Assembly (NCBI GenBank): GCA_025890175.1
Contig: JANPYM010000006.1
Span: forward strand, 2,244,565 to 2,308,564
Source: Ciborinia camelliae
Taxonomy: Eukaryota; Ascomycota; Leotiomycetes; Helotiales; Sclerotiniaceae
DNA length: 64,000 bases
Direction of reading: 5' to 3'
Made by a program: the position numbers and the translations under genes
Notes under the pieces: generated by a model
Seen by the model: the letters and a program-made list of their open reading frames with translations, nothing else
The model's database searches: none
Told to the model about the DNA's origin: nothing
Shown: positions 34,239 through 46,165 of the stretch, one piece after another
How positions within the stretch are numbered: the stretch's first letter is position 1
Layout: each line of letters opens with the position of its first letter

Positions 34239-37032
34239 TTAGCCGTCACCGATTCCCCATACTCCAATCGAGACTTGAGAATCACTCAACGCTTCTACAA
34301 AGACATCATCATACCCAAGCCTTCCACCCAGCCGCTCAACCACAACCCAGATACCACCCATTCGCGTCATGTTGGGAGTCATATCGATATCCGACGTGCG
34401 AATCCCAGCCGGGGCATCGCTAAACTCTCCATCGTTAGAAGTTTCGAGGAGGGTTTTGTTGGGTCCTTGGCCTCTCTCTATGGATACTCTAAGGGATGGT
34501 CGCGATTTGGGTGGAATGGGTCGGCCGACTCCATTACCTGCTTTCACTACAAATCTTAGACGTGTTAACCGGGAGACCGTCACGGGTGCTAACATTCTAT
34601 CGATACCATCTGGGAAGACGAGGGTCGGTAGTCTCGTCACCAGACGCCCGGCCGTTTCAGCTAAAACGGGTCGGATCTCACAGTGACTGGAGGATTTCAC
34701 CCGCAAGATGAAGTTTCCAGTTTCGCCGGCTTGGAATGTGGAACACACGATGGTGTATTTTCCCGCGGCGACATTGCCTAGTTCGGCGAGGGCGCAGCCC
34801 CGTCGATAATCGCCGGATCCGCCGACTATGTCGCGGGAATTTATTACGGTCACGCGTTCGCCGTTAGCCCAGATCATGGTTACGTGGACGGCGATGTCTT
34901 CTCTATCGGCTTCGAGCACTAACATGATATCTGTGGGTTCCTGGACGGAAATGCTGAATTGGGGATTTGAGGGGTAGGAAGGTGCGCTAGCGTTGCCTCC
35001 CGCTGTGCGGGCCGTCCAGGAACCGTTGTGAGAGGTGCTGAAAGTAAGGCCGTCGGGGGCAGAATGAATGGTGAGGGGGGAGCGGGAGAAGAAGGAGAAT
35101 GAAAAGGAGTATTTTGGGAGAGGGAGGTTTTGTTGGGCGGCTACGACTGTGTAGGGGGTGTTTGCGGGAAGTTCGAAACGCGCAAGGGTTTGGGGAGAGT
35201 CGACATAGGCGCCACGGTGGAGGGCGCCGTCACTTAGGTAGACCCGGTGACCGGAAGCGTCGAAAACGTAGAGGCTGATGAAGCCGAGAGAACTTGATGT
35301 GGCGCTTTGAGTGCTTGAACGTTGAGCAATATCGTGTTCTTCTGTGGTGAAATGTCGACTAAGTAATACCCAGATGGTTTCCCCTCGAAGGGAGTGAACG
35401 ACATATTGGGGGTTTTGAGTGAACGTCCCAATGGTATTTACATGTTGAATAGTCCAGGAAAGATGGTGATCTTGTCTATGACGGAACAATCCGGGGTTCC
35501 AATTGAGATACAAGGATTCGAAATTCTGTATTACGTCCTCAAATGCCATCCAAAACGTCCCTGGCTTCGTGCATTTGCTCTCGGTTTGGGTCTCCTCGAG
35601 TGATTCTCGGAGGTCCTCTGCCCAAGTATTGGCTTCTGGTTCCTCTTCGACTGGGCTGCGTCTAGGCCCTTTCCAAGCCATGCCATCGCACCAAGGATTT
35701 TTTACGAGTAATAATCGTTGCGATCCAGATTCCCTCATGTCTAGTATGGCGTAGTCATGCTCGCCAACCAGTCCCAAATCAGCTTCCTCTCTTCTGGTCA
35801 GCTTACCCGTTCCTAACGTAATCATGACATCGCCGAACTCGAATGACTTAAAGATACGCTTCCATAGTAACTCAGACTGAATCTCGTCACTTTGGCAAAT
35901 CAATTATGTTAGTATAACCTACAACCGTGAAAAGCGTGTATATTACCTCTGTAGAAATATTTGCTCTGGAATCCATCCGGTCATTATCCATAAATCAGTA
36001 CCGGAATTTGAACCCGGAAAGTCATAGCCACCCCGCACCTTCAGATATGCTTTTTCGACTAACGCAGGCCATAGTAATAAGGGACTATTTCTATCCACAA
36101 CATGAAGGCTGCGGGTGGAGCTTGAAGCTGGTAGCCGATCGTCTATTGTTACCTTTCTATAGCAGCCATTGAACTGCAGTCGGAGGATATATTTTCCATT
36201 TTTGGATGACCTTGGCCTCTGATTTTGTACATCAAATGGGCGCAGAATATTAGCCAGCACCTATTTTACAGATAGTCAGCAGCTTGGAGCATGGTCGGTA
36301 TCAAAATTTGCGATATACCTTACTATGACCCTTGCAAGCACGCGCCGTCCCCGCACAGAGACTAGCCACGACTGAACAATCTGTAGTTATATCTTGAACA
36401 AGGTCAATATCTTTAGAGGCATTCATCAAAATTTCGTCATTTTCCGCATCTTTCAACAATTCGGGAGGAACATCGCCTCTCTCATAAGGTCTCTTCCAGC
36501 CAGCAAATGTTTCAATCTGAGCCTCGGAAAGTTTAAGTTCGGATGTATCTCTGTTCGAGTCAGTAAACGGCCAACTCAACCTCATCGGTCTCATCTAACA
36601 TACGTATATAAAGATGTCGTCTCGAATATGGAATCATCAGGCTCAGAGATCCAACGTGGGAAAATAAATCCATGTAATCTCGACCCTTCAAGTAAAATAA
36701 GTTCTTCGTGCTTGCTCAGAGGTCGTTCGGATACCGGAGCTTTCGAAAAGACTGCGGAGACTTCTATGGGCCAAGTGGATGACTTCTTGATCTCTTCTGC
36801 TTTCAACATCAATGCATTGCACTTGCGCTTGATCCTTGCTTTTTCGGCATCCCCAGTTACCTGCTTCGAAGCTTTCATATACAACTCAATGGCATTGATA
36901 GCAACCTTTAGAGCTTCCTCCCTGGTGCTGCATATGTCTATGCCCAACTCAGTTTCCTAGACTCAGTGTCAGAATGACTTATTCCATCACTAGGAACGAT
37001 GGGTATTAACGTACACGAGCTTTGGCTTCCAT
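34239..37032 (-). CDS. palB: calpain-like cysteine protease PalB / Rim13
   Basis: Five exons: 37032-37015 (18 nt), 36956-36604, 36550-36319, 36260-35947 and 35889-34239, giving 855 aa with all phases consistent (introns 53-58 nt). An N-terminal MIT-like helical region (about 1-80) precedes the calpain catalytic core. Catalytic Cys is about residue 182 in TTDCSVVASLCAGTARAC, His about 350 in GLVGEHDYAILDM, and Asn about 370 in LLVKNPWCDGMAWKGP. Two C2-like beta-rich domains follow. This is the orthologue type of PalB/Rim13, which cleaves PacC/Rim101 on endosomal ESCRT-III platforms during alkaline-pH signalling; the human relative is CAPN7. Length fits Aspergillus PalB (about 840-850 aa). The six-codon first exon (MEAKAR) is easily missed by gene callers. 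It is divergent from the peroxisomal carrier gene. Confidence 0.92.
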
Positions 37033-37921
37033 GATGGCTATAAAAACTCCCCCCAAAAGAGTATTACTGTAGATACAAAAATGAACGGCATATGAATGAA
37101 AGAGCTCGAGAACGATATATATCAAGCCATGTCATGTCATTCAGCAAATACTTGTTCGCCTGATAAATGGCTTATCGGACTGCTATTGGAATACTGGAAA
37201 CTGGAAACTGGAGAAGAAGAGTTCGGAGAATCGTAAGGGGTTGCTATTTCATCAACCTGTCTGTCTACTTGTTTATGTAGTAGACCGACAGCTTATATCG
37301 TCGCCGTTTCCCATCCGTTTCATAAACTATAATAGAGATGAAATCCACGTGATGCTCGAGATTATCAAGGTTGTTCGGGGGGTTGGGATATGACCGAGTC
37401 TTGGCATGAAACAGCAGTGGACATTATTTCGTCACACGAGTTTGAATTCAGTCATGCTAGACTGCTGGTGACATCTGGAATCTTGAAATGCACGTCCCTC
37501 CCACCCACGGTGAATCTAGTATCCAGTATCCGAGCCGAGGTATAGATTGTCGCAACTCCGACCATCATGCCGCGCATGTTAATGAAGACCATGAAGACCA
37601 TGAAATGAAGAATACCATCGTCAGGAATTCTACAAACCAACATCATATCTTAGATTCCCGAGGTCATCGCACCTCTTCTTATTCTTTTGTTTGTATTGAT
37701 ACATACTTGTATCTTTTATAAATCATTAAACATTCACATAAGATACCTATAAAAAGAACTTCCACTAAACCTATTCCTTTACCTACCTACCTAATAATAG
37801 TACCCAGATTGCACATCAGTTATTGCTTGTTCATTTGCTGCTCTATGAAATTTTAAATAGTCATCTATATTCCTCCTACCAAAGAGTATAAAGCCCATTC
37901 TGTATATTATACAGATCCAGT
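37033..37921. promoter_or_regulatory. divergent intergenic region, palB and peroxisomal carrier
   Basis: An 889-bp stretch between divergent starts. The open frames at about 37450-37720 overlap on opposite strands and are not supported. A CTACC run lies at 37778-37793. Confidence 0.45.
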
Positions 37922-39180
37922 ATGGCCGGTCAATCAAAAGAAGCCACCATCTCTCCATGGGGTTTGGCAGTTGCTGGTGCTACAGGAGCTGTGATTGCAA
38001 ATGCCATGGTATATCCCCTGGATATGTAAGTCTTGATCCCCATTTGCGTGCACATCCGCAAGACAGTATGTAATCGTTTGCTATTATGCTCTGCGAACCT
38101 TAAATAAGCATATTGTAGCTAATATTGCAATTCTTCCAGAGTAAAAACACGCCTGCAAGTTCAGGTTAAACGCAAGCCAACCGATGTAGCTTCAATGGGT
38201 GTTGATGCAGTCCATTATACATCGACTTGGGATGCGATTTCTAAAATTGTTGCTGATGATGGGGTTGCTGGGCTCTATACTGGTATCAATGGCGCCCTGA
38301 TTGGCGTTGCTTCAACCAACTTTGCCTACTTCTATTGGTACTCAATCGTTCGAACCTTATACCTCTCTTCCCAAAAAGTATCTACGCCTCCAAGCACGGC
38401 GATTGAGTTATCCTTAGGAGCTGTCGCCGGAGCTGTCGCCCAGGTCTTTACGATTCCTGTTGCAGTAGTTACCACTCGTCAACAAACACAAGGAAAGGGT
38501 GAAAGGAAAGGAATGACAGATACAGCACGGGATGTTATCAATAGTGAAGATGGCTGGACCGGCCTTTGGAGAGGTCTCAAGGCCAGCTTAGTGCTTGTTG
38601 TTAACCCTGCCATTACATATGGTGCATATCAAAGATTCAGGGAGGTCGTTTTCCCTGGAAAGACAAACCTTAAACCCTGGGAGGCATTCGGTAGGTCTTT
38701 AAATTTAATGAGAATTCCGAGAGCTAATTGAGATGGCAGTATTGGGGGCAATGTCAAAGTCCCTTGCGACCATTGTAACCCAGCCTCTAATCGTTGCAAA
38801 GGTTGGACTTCAATCAAGACCACCCCCCTCGCGAGAGGGTAAGCCTTTCAAAAGTTTCATTGAAGTGATGCAATTCATCGTCCGCAACGAAGGGCTATTG
38901 GGACTTTTCAAGGGAATTGGTCCACAAATCACCAAAGGACTTATTGTTCAAGGCCTCCTCATGATGACGAAAGAAAGGTAAACCCCCCTCCACTTAATAC
39001 CTACCTTAATACCAAATATGTCCAAGTCAGATTGGACCAGGCTAACAATCTTATAGAATGGAATTGCTTTTCATTCTTCTTTTCAGGTATCTTCGAAAGA
39101 TCAGAACAGAACAGTTGCAAAAGGCTGCTGATCTTGCAGCGTTAAAAGCCAAGCAAGTTCTGCCAGTCATTGCCAAGTAG
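37922..39180 (+). CDS. peroxisomal adenine nucleotide carrier (PMP47 / Ant1 type)
   Basis: Exons 37922-38025, 38140-38690, 38740-38977 and 39087-39180 encode 328 aa of the mitochondrial carrier (SLC25) family. Three carrier repeats are visible. Repeat 1 has PLDIVKTRLQVQ, with its signature split by intron 1. Repeat 2 has IPVAVVTTRQQTQ followed by GWTGLWRGLKASLVLVVNP. Repeat 3 has TQPLIVAKVGLQSR followed by GLLGLFKGIGPQITKG. The NPAITYGAYQRF and LGAMSKSLATIVTQPL segments are typical of the PMP47/SLC25A17 branch, which exchanges ATP/AMP (or CoA/FAD in animals) across the peroxisomal membrane to support fatty-acid activation. The C-terminal KKKs seen in some relatives are absent; the end is a helix rich in Lys and Ala. 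The third exon begins after acceptor ATGGCAG at 38739. Confidence 0.9.
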
Positions 39181-39597
39181 GTAATAATTAAAATGAATTT
39201 CGGGAGGGTAATAGTAAGAATGAGTACATGCGAATTCCTTTTCTGGTTCTAGGTAGGAGAGAAACGGTAAATGAGCTGTTTTTAGTCGGAGTAGAGATGA
39301 TAGAGCTTTGTACTGTAAATATATTTTATAGGAAATACATAAAGATTCATGCAACCAATATTTCTTACCATGCCATGGACGAACGCATCCACGTAGAAAG
39401 CTTTTTGGTATTTAAATGGAATATAAGGCGGACTGCCAGCGGGAGGATTCGAAGCTAGTAGTGTTTCACGTGATATCGATTTTTAGGCGAGCTCTTCGGC
39501 CACAACCCTAATTTTCTGGAATATCTCTGCGTTACGAAACCGACCAACCCAACGCCGAAAATCCAAATCAACAGACTGCTAATTAACAACAGTCGCA
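39181..39597. other. short intergenic region, carrier to RPL29
   Basis: A 417-bp stretch holding the 3' region of the carrier gene and the RPL29 promoter. No other gene is seen. Confidence 0.5.
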
Positions 39598-40025
39598 ATG
39601 GCGAGTATGTTTAAAATCCCGATATCTAGAACTCTTGCAGTCCATTATACTGATTTCACGCGTTTTTAGAATCCAAGAACTCGTCCCAACATAACCAGTC
39701 GAAGAAGGCTCACCGTAACGGGTACGAACTCCTCCATATTATCGCGATGAACCACCGCAAATGCCGTCTATCTAAGATAATAATCGGCTTTGGATGAATA
39801 GGAGCTAATTTTTCTCTCGATGCGCAGTATCAAGAAGCCAAAGACCTCGAGATACCCATCCCTCAAGGGTACCGATCCTAAGTTCAGAAGAAACCACAGA
39901 CATGCTCTCCACGGCACAATGAAGGCTTTGGTTCGTCCTTTTCCGGATTACCAGTTTCCATCGCATTTCAGTACTAACTATTGTTGCAGAAGGAGTTGAA
40001 GGAGGGCAAACGGGAGACCGCATAA
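39598..40025 (+). CDS. RPL29: 60S ribosomal protein eL29
   Basis: Four tiny exons, 39598-39604 (7 nt), 39670-39721, 39828-39930 and 39990-40025, encode 65 aa. The protein begins MAKSKNSSQHNQSKKAHRNG and continues IKKPKTSRYPSLKGTDPKF, RRNHRHALHGTMKALKELKEG and KRETA. This is the complete highly basic eL29 sequence, a component of the large subunit near the tunnel-exit side. The introns (65, 106 and 59 nt) are GT-AG, and the last has a TACTAAC-like branch site. Yeast RPL29 is 59 aa; filamentous fungi have about 65. The start codon is separated from nearly all the coding region by intron 1, as often in fungal ribosomal protein genes. Confidence 0.96.
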
Positions 40026-41135
40026 ATATGATGATATCTTCTTGCATGGGAGATGGTTGTGGCGGTAGTTGCATTCCGATATTTTGCTCTACAGGGAAGT
40101 GGAAGCAAGCCGACGACTATACGCTGAGATTAGACACTGGGGGCGATAGTTCTATCCATTGAATCAACACAAGCTACACCATCCGACGAACCCCGAATTT
40201 TACATTGTGAGGATAAGTGCAGATCGATCTTCGTTCCTATGAATCCCCATTTCTCTGCCCCCCTCCCTACCCCAATTCCGTTTTCTCTGAACAATCATCA
40301 ACACAGGCATTTGTGTGTACAGCTTTTAGAGCCACTTCTCTATGCTCTCTAGCTGAAAGGATATTTTCTTTTCGTGCCAAGATCAAACTCCAAACCCCTT
40401 CATTACCAAACACTTTTTCTCAATACTCTATGAGGCAATGGTGCATGACGAAGGGGTTACAAATCGTGGATATCAAATGTCAAGTCACAGTCCCCAGATG
40501 GCTTCATTTATGGGACTACATAAAAAGTATATGATACTTTGAAGGCTATATATATATATCTTCTATATATATATAGGTACCTATTGACTTGTTTCACCGC
40601 GAGTGATAGGATCGTTGATAGCAGATTAATTAATTCATTGGGCATTCCATAATTCCCACGAGTTCGTATGAAGTTTGAAGTGAATTTAGGGAATGGATCT
40701 ATATACACTTGTATTTATTACAATTTACAGCTTATTTTTAAACCCAATTATCTAAGTTGGGTGAATTTGAGTGTGAAAATGACCTTTTTCCTTTATTTCC
40801 CAATGGCGTTATTATCTATCGCCTGGACTTTTTGCTGTGACTTTTTGCTGTGACGTTTACCTACCTAGTAGGTACCTTTTGAAACAACAACTCCAGGACT
40901 CCACGACTCCACGATCTACGAGCGAGGTCCTTACGTATATTCGTATATTCGTACTTCCTTCGGGCATTTACTTCTAAAAGGCTTATTGCATTGCATTACT
41001 CCGCATCTACTCCGCCTGCAGGTGCTCCTGAATCAAAAACGTTATTTTCGCCTCCCTCACCAAATTCGCAGAAGGAATGATATTTGGAACAAAATACTTT
41101 GTACAGACCCGGAAATAAAATCAAAAAGACCTTGT

Positions 41136-41227
41136 ACACAACACAACACAACACAATACAATACAATACAGCACAATACAATACGGCACGGCACGGCACG
41201 GCAAAGCACAACGCAATACAACACAAG
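41136..41227. repeat. degenerate 5-bp tandem repeat (ACACA/ATACA/CGGCA)
   Basis: About 18 pentamer units shifting from AACAC to AATAC to GGCAC and back. It holds frames open on both strands, which produces spurious reading frames. Confidence 0.8.
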
Positions 41228-41402
41228 AAGCCTCAGTGCTATTTATTTCTAGGGCTGTCATCAGATTTTGCCTAGGTATCTCTGAAATATTCCCTGAAGT
41301 CAACTCCTCCTCAGCACATGTTATCTTGACATTGTATCCAACAATACCGGACGTACCGATATACCTACCTACCTAGGAGTTGAGAGTTGGGACCCTTCGA
41401 CC

Positions 41403-41405
<3 letters not shown>

Positions 41406-41434
<29 letters not shown>
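41406..41434. repeat. CT dinucleotide microsatellite
   Basis: About 14 uninterrupted CT units in non-coding DNA about 420 bp upstream of the VTS1 start codon. On an expressed leader this would be a long pyrimidine tract. Confidence 0.85.
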
Positions 41435-41437
<3 letters not shown>

Positions 41438-41853
41438 ACGAGTGAGTCGAGTCGTTTCTCAGCTTGACTACGGAGCTTTCACTACCTACCTTATTAAACT
41501 TCCTAAACCTTGAGAAATCCGTCTCTATTGGTTTACTCTCATCCACTCTCACTCACCCACCACCCACTTCTAATCCACATTAACTTACCTTGCACTTTTA
41601 ACAAATACACGAACCTATCCTGTACATTGATTTTGCTCCTCAGCAGGTCCTGCAGGTAGCAAGCAGCGTGTCGGTACATTTACATTGAAGCAGATCTTTC
41701 TAATTTTGGGTCGAGGCTTTTGGCTGGGAAACTTACAATCTTCCTCGCATTGACAATTATCGGCTGTGTTTCACATTTTCCCCCATTTCCCCCAAAGTGA
41801 AGCTCGAATCTGTTTTATTACAGCATCGTTCTGAAGCACATACAGAAACAATT

Positions 41854-43813
41854 ATGCTCAACATGTCTGCCGGCCACGTAGTAGGCAATCGCAATAGCAC
41901 TCCTGTCGAGTCTACCAATACCTCATCTCTTCGACCTCCATCCTCACGCGCTGTCGGCTCAGGTCATCACCTTCGAGCTTCTGCAGATATGGCCGCATTT
42001 TCAGGTTCACCTTCTGCTAGCCGTGGTCAAGTCCGTCCTTCATCCGATTTCTATGGCAGTCAACAAATCCAGAGTCAGGGTGTTCCTGAGAATGATGCTT
42101 CTGACTCGATGGCTCAACAATGGATTGCCGACATTGATCAATACGAAAATACATTGGAAGAAATGGCAGCTGCAACTTTGGATCAAGACTTTAAAGATGA
42201 GTTGAGCGCAATAGAACAGTGGTTCAGAGTCCTGAGTGAGGCCGAAAGAACCGCTGCTCTGTATGCTTTACTTCAACAAACAACACAAGTACAAATTCGT
42301 TTCTTTATACAAGTGTTGCAGCAGATGGGCAAAAGTCATCCTATGTCCGGTGTACTCTCACCCGCAAACTTCGATAAAGGTTCGTCTTAAATAGCTCAGC
42401 TTTACACTCCATAAGATCCAGCTAACGTTCATCTACTTCAGATCCTATGTCAAATCGACTTAACGATGCAATGAATAAGCTTAGTGCTGATGGTTCAAGG
42501 AATTCTATGGGTCGTCCTCCCGCTACCCCGTCGGCGAAGAGGCACTCTGGTCTGGATCCTTCAACTATAAACGCTATGTTTCCAGATGCTGCGGCTGCCA
42601 TCGCCACCGAAAAAGCTAAATATACCCAGCAAACGGGCAATCCCCCTTCCTCAAACAGAAACAGTGCAGCATACGATAACCGTGCTTCCCTCACCACACC
42701 AATTATTTCTGGTCCCGGAGACTCAGCGGATAATGCCGCCCCTCCCGCCTCACCGTGGGGATCTCGCAGTAATGATCAAGCAAATAGACCCAAGTCATCT
42801 TCAGGACAAACACCTATGGGCCAGTTTATGCAGCCCCCTCCTTCAGCTGGCGGCTTGCGCTCTCCTAGACCAACTCAAATTCAGGGCTCGTCCAACCTCC
42901 AGAATACTGTTCTTAATGCTCCCGATAACACGGGCTCTGACATGCCACTACTTTCACCATATAATGCAGGAAATGGAAACTGGGCCTCGATGGTCAACAC
43001 ACCAATGGTTCCCAATTTCAATACAGCAAACAGCAACAATCAAGCCGATATGGTCGCAAACGCTACAGCTATGAAAATGGCCGCCCTTTCTACAGTTAAT
43101 AATCGCTTTGCTTTGGATGATGTACGCAAGTACCGCCGTGCTAGATCAAACGATGGTGGACAGGTTCCACCATCTCCCGGTATTCCCAACAATATGGCCA
43201 ACGCCAGCGTTATCATGATCAATGAACACGGTCAGATAATGAATCGAGAGCAGGTTCTAGCTCAACAACAGCATTCTTTCAGCGGCAGGCAGTCTAGGCC
43301 AAGCTCCCCAGGGATGGCTATGCAAGGCGGATTTGGTCAAGTAAATTTCGCATCTCCACAAAATAACGGCTTTCTGACAGCATACGATGGAGCCTCGCCT
43401 CTACTCAACAATGGTATGGGTAGCTTAAGTCTCAACGCATTTGGTATGGGGCAACACGAGGGGTATCTTTCTGATCATAGTGAAATGGCGCGGGGCAGGT
43501 CACCACGTGGAAGAAGAGGTAGCTCAAAGCCTCCTGAGGATCCCACTGATCCTAGCCTCCTCCAGGATATTCCCAGCTGGCTGAGAAGTTTGAGGTTACA
43601 CAAATATACAGATCAACTTAAGGACATGAATTGGACCGAGCTTGTGGAATTAGATGATGAGGCATTGGAGAAGAGGGGTGTGAATGCTCTTGGAGCAAGA
43701 AGAAAGATGCTCAAAGTTTTCGAGCAAGTAAAGGGTAAGAATCTTTTGACCAGTTCCAAGATTGAAGCTAACATAATAATATAGAAGCAAGAGCGGAAGG
43801 CAAGCTCTCATGA
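41854..43813 (+). CDS. VTS1: SAM-domain RNA-binding protein Vts1
   Basis: Exons 41854-42379, 42442-43734 and 43785-43813 encode 615 aa. An N-terminal Ser-rich region is followed by a conserved helical block (about residues 85-170: [20 protein letters not shown], then [19 protein letters not shown]). A long Asn/Ser/Pro-rich disordered middle comes next. The C-terminal SAM domain (about 548-605) reads [39 protein letters not shown], then [17 protein letters not shown]. This is the Smaug/Vts1 SAM type, which binds CNGG-loop hairpins in mRNAs and recruits Ccr4-Not for deadenylation. The last exon adds only [12 protein letters not shown] 41854 is the first in frame; a second ATG (41863) is a possible alternative. 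Confidence 0.93.
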
Positions 43814-44605
43814 TTGGTCCCGTTCTTTTTATTCTCTTCGTGCAAATTGCGCACATCATGATTGTTTTGAGTTCCAAATTGTATTTGAATATGAGAGTGT
43901 GCAAGCAGCTGGTTGGTCATTCATATGACTCAAGAATGTGGACACTGGGTGTGAATGATGTTGGATTTGTTTACAAGACATACATGCATACAGCTTGGAT
44001 ATTGAAATGCATGATTCAAATTCATATCTTGATATGAGAAGAAGTCGAATTCAATCCAAATAGTTGTAATCATGTAATGTAAACAGTCTCTCTTTGTACC
44101 GTTGAAGTCTGCACATATCTATGCCAATCCCCTATTATTAGAATGCCTCTTCTATACCGGTATACTCGATTGATATTTTCAAACTTTTTTACAATCTTGA
44201 TTATAAACACTTTGCACATGAAAAAAAGGGTAAATGGATAGGAAACCCTTCCTTCTCGCTCAACTTTCTTGTTTTCGCTGTCAAATTCCTTATCTGGGCC
44301 CCCGCTAAAAGATAGCTTCCCATTAATAGAAACCCCTGAAAACTCATGAATTTAATCGCATATTTACCAGTGACCACACCCACACCCATGCCCACAGACC
44401 CATCAATATGATGCTACTTTTACTCCTTCTCTCACGTACTCAAATCCACTTCACTTCACTTACGCATCACATCACATACGGTACCTACCTACCGTATACC
44501 GAATATGACTTGATCGAAATCAGTGAAGCGAGTTATACCGTTCCATTTCTCTACGGATAATTGAGAAAGTCTAGCTTCGAATACAAATTTCTCAATATAC
44601 TTGTA
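43814..44605. other. intergenic region between VTS1 and the DUF2985 gene
   Basis: A 792-bp stretch with the VTS1 3' region and a GGTACCTACCTACC motif near 44480. Short frames on both strands lack recognisable content. Confidence 0.5.
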
Positions 44606-46165
44606 ATGACCGACCATGCTTGCGCGGCAGGTGGCAATGCGACTTCGCCTCCAACGAATCTCCCGGGCCAAGATGAACAATCTGGCATCGAACCATTCCC
44701 CTCTCTAGATGGATCCTCCCCACAAAGTCCATCTTCTCTCATTGCCAAAATTAAAACCGAAGGGACTACTCGAAGTAGGGGACAATCCAGTACATTGAGT
44801 AGCATTCGACGAGCTTCCAGAGTATTTGAGGAATCGAACCCGCCTACTGGATTTTGCATTGCGTCGGGGCAAATTGCATCGCAGGTACCATCGATAACGG
44901 ATATCAGAAGAGGAAGTTTTGGGGCGGAGGGCTGGTCGGGCGAGGGACAAGTTCGAGAAAAACAGAGACGGACTAGCTCTTCACGAAGTACGAGTTCACA
45001 ATTAGGAGAGCAGGAGAAGGGTAGGAGAAAGAGCACGGCGGGTATGAACATCGCTGATAGCATATCATCCGGTCCCGAAATCAGGCATGATGTTCTACCC
45101 GAAGCTGTAGAGGAAGAGGAGCATTCTCGAGCGCCTATTCAAGCGCATCAAGTGCTTAGTAGCAGCGACACAAACTTCATGTCTCCCAAAGTGAAGGTGG
45201 AGGATGGATACAGGACAACCCCTTTTGATAATGGTTACCAATTTCCACCCAAACACTCATGGACAGTATCGACGGCAACATTCTTCAAGGCATTTTGGAA
45301 GTTCTTCATCACGCCCGTGGGCTTTCTGGTTACGGTTTATGGATTGAATGTTGTAGCTTGGGGTGGTATGCTCTTCTTGCTATTGTGCAATGCCTCTCCA
45401 GCCATGTGTCATCCCACCTGCAACGACATCAACTCCCCTCGACGCATCTGGATCGAAATAGATTCTCAGATTTTGAACGCTTTGTTCTGTGTTACTGGAT
45501 TTGGCACGATTCCCTGGAGATTTCGTGATCTCTATTATCTCCTCCAATACCGAATCGGCAAAAACGAAATCGGTCTTCGAAGACTTGCTGGCATCAACCG
45601 AAGCTGGTTCAGACTTGCCGGTTCTCAAGATCTTCCCGTGGGATTGGGGCCCGCTCAAATTGCCACCGAAGACTCCGATATCCCACAATCTTGCGTGGCC
45701 TTCCCTCCTGATAAATCTCCCGATGCGCCACTTACGGGTGTTCGGGCTCCTGCAACCGCCATGTGGAAACTCGATTTTGTCATTTGGACAATGGTATGCA
45801 ACACTTTTCTCCAGGCTGTCCTCTCTGGTTTCATGTGGGGTCTGAACCGCTATAATCGTCCATCATGGAGTACCGGTCTCTTCGTGGCACTAGCATGTAT
45901 AGTAGCTGCTTGTGGCGGTATCATGTCATTCATGGAGGCGAAAAAGGTCAAGGCTATTGAGGGTGTGCCGGTCAGTGATGTGGATCGGGAAAAATTGGCG
46001 AGGGATAGGGAGTTGGGGGTTGTACATTTTAATAATATCAAGGACGAGAAGCCGAAGGAGAAAGAAGGGAAGGTGAAGGGGTGGAAGAAGAGTCGGCAAA
46101 GTACGTCTGAGGAGACGAGGCTGGAAAAAAGTATTGGAGAGGGAGTTGCTCAAGTTGCGAGGTAG
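44606..46165 (+). CDS. DUF2985-family membrane protein (PLAC8-like fungal type)
   Basis: A single-exon gene of 519 aa. About 215 hydrophilic, Ser/Glu-rich residues precede the membrane part. A helix pair near PVGFLVTVYGLNVVAWGGML leads to a cysteine-containing loop (CNASPAMCHPTCNDINSPRR). The family signature follows: IWIEIDSQILNALFCVTGFG, then IPWRFRDLYYLLQYR. Two further helices (VIWTMVCNTFLQAVLSGFMW, then GLFVALACIVAACGGIMSFM) and a basic tail end the protein. This order matches Pfam DUF2985, a fungal family of unknown biochemical function, some members being annotated as PLAC8-like. The frame is open upstream to a TTG at 44561, but ATG 44606 is the first usable start. Confidence 0.82.
   Translation: MTDHACAAGGNATSPPTNLPGQDEQSGIEPFPSLDGSSPQSPSSLIAKIKTEGTTRSRGQSSTLSSIRRASRVFEESNPPTGFCIASGQIASQVPSITDIRRGSFGAEGWSGEGQVREKQRRTSSSRSTSSQLGEQEKGRRKSTAGMNIADSISSGPEIRHDVLPEAVEEEEHSRAPIQAHQVLSSSDTNFMSPKVKVEDGYRTTPFDNGYQFPPKHSWTVSTATFFKAFWKFFITPVGFLVTVYGLNVVAWGGMLFLLLCNASPAMCHPTCNDINSPRRIWIEIDSQILNALFCVTGFGTIPWRFRDLYYLLQYRIGKNEIGLRRLAGINRSWFRLAGSQDLPVGLGPAQIATEDSDIPQSCVAFPPDKSPDAPLTGVRAPATAMWKLDFVIWTMVCNTFLQAVLSGFMWGLNRYNRPSWSTGLFVALACIVAACGGIMSFMEAKKVKAIEGVPVSDVDREKLARDRELGVVHFNNIKDEKPKEKEGKVKGWKKSRQSTSEETRLEKSIGEGVAQVAR

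Larger units (their letters stand above)
40026..41853. other. intergenic region and likely long 5' leader of VTS1
   Basis: Contains an AT run near 40545-40575, CCTAGTAGGTACC motifs at 40860-40877, the ACAAT/ACGGC run at 41136-41227 and the CT run at 41406-41434. Pyrimidine-rich sequence just before 41854 looks like a leader. No coding exon is supported. Confidence 0.45.

Noticed and set aside
40996..41303. Cys/Val/Leu-rich frames on the - strand and Gln/Thr-rich frames on the + strand
   Set aside because: Produced by the ACAAT/CGGCA pentamer repeat at 41136-41227; no domain and no conserved start.
44561..44605. Upstream extension of the DUF2985 gene by 15 codons
   Set aside because: The extension would start at TTG; ATG 44606 is the first standard start and no acceptor-linked upstream exon is evident.
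44846..44866. B-box-like GGTTCGATTCC on the - strand
   Set aside because: It lies inside the DUF2985 coding exon and has no A box or cloverleaf around it.
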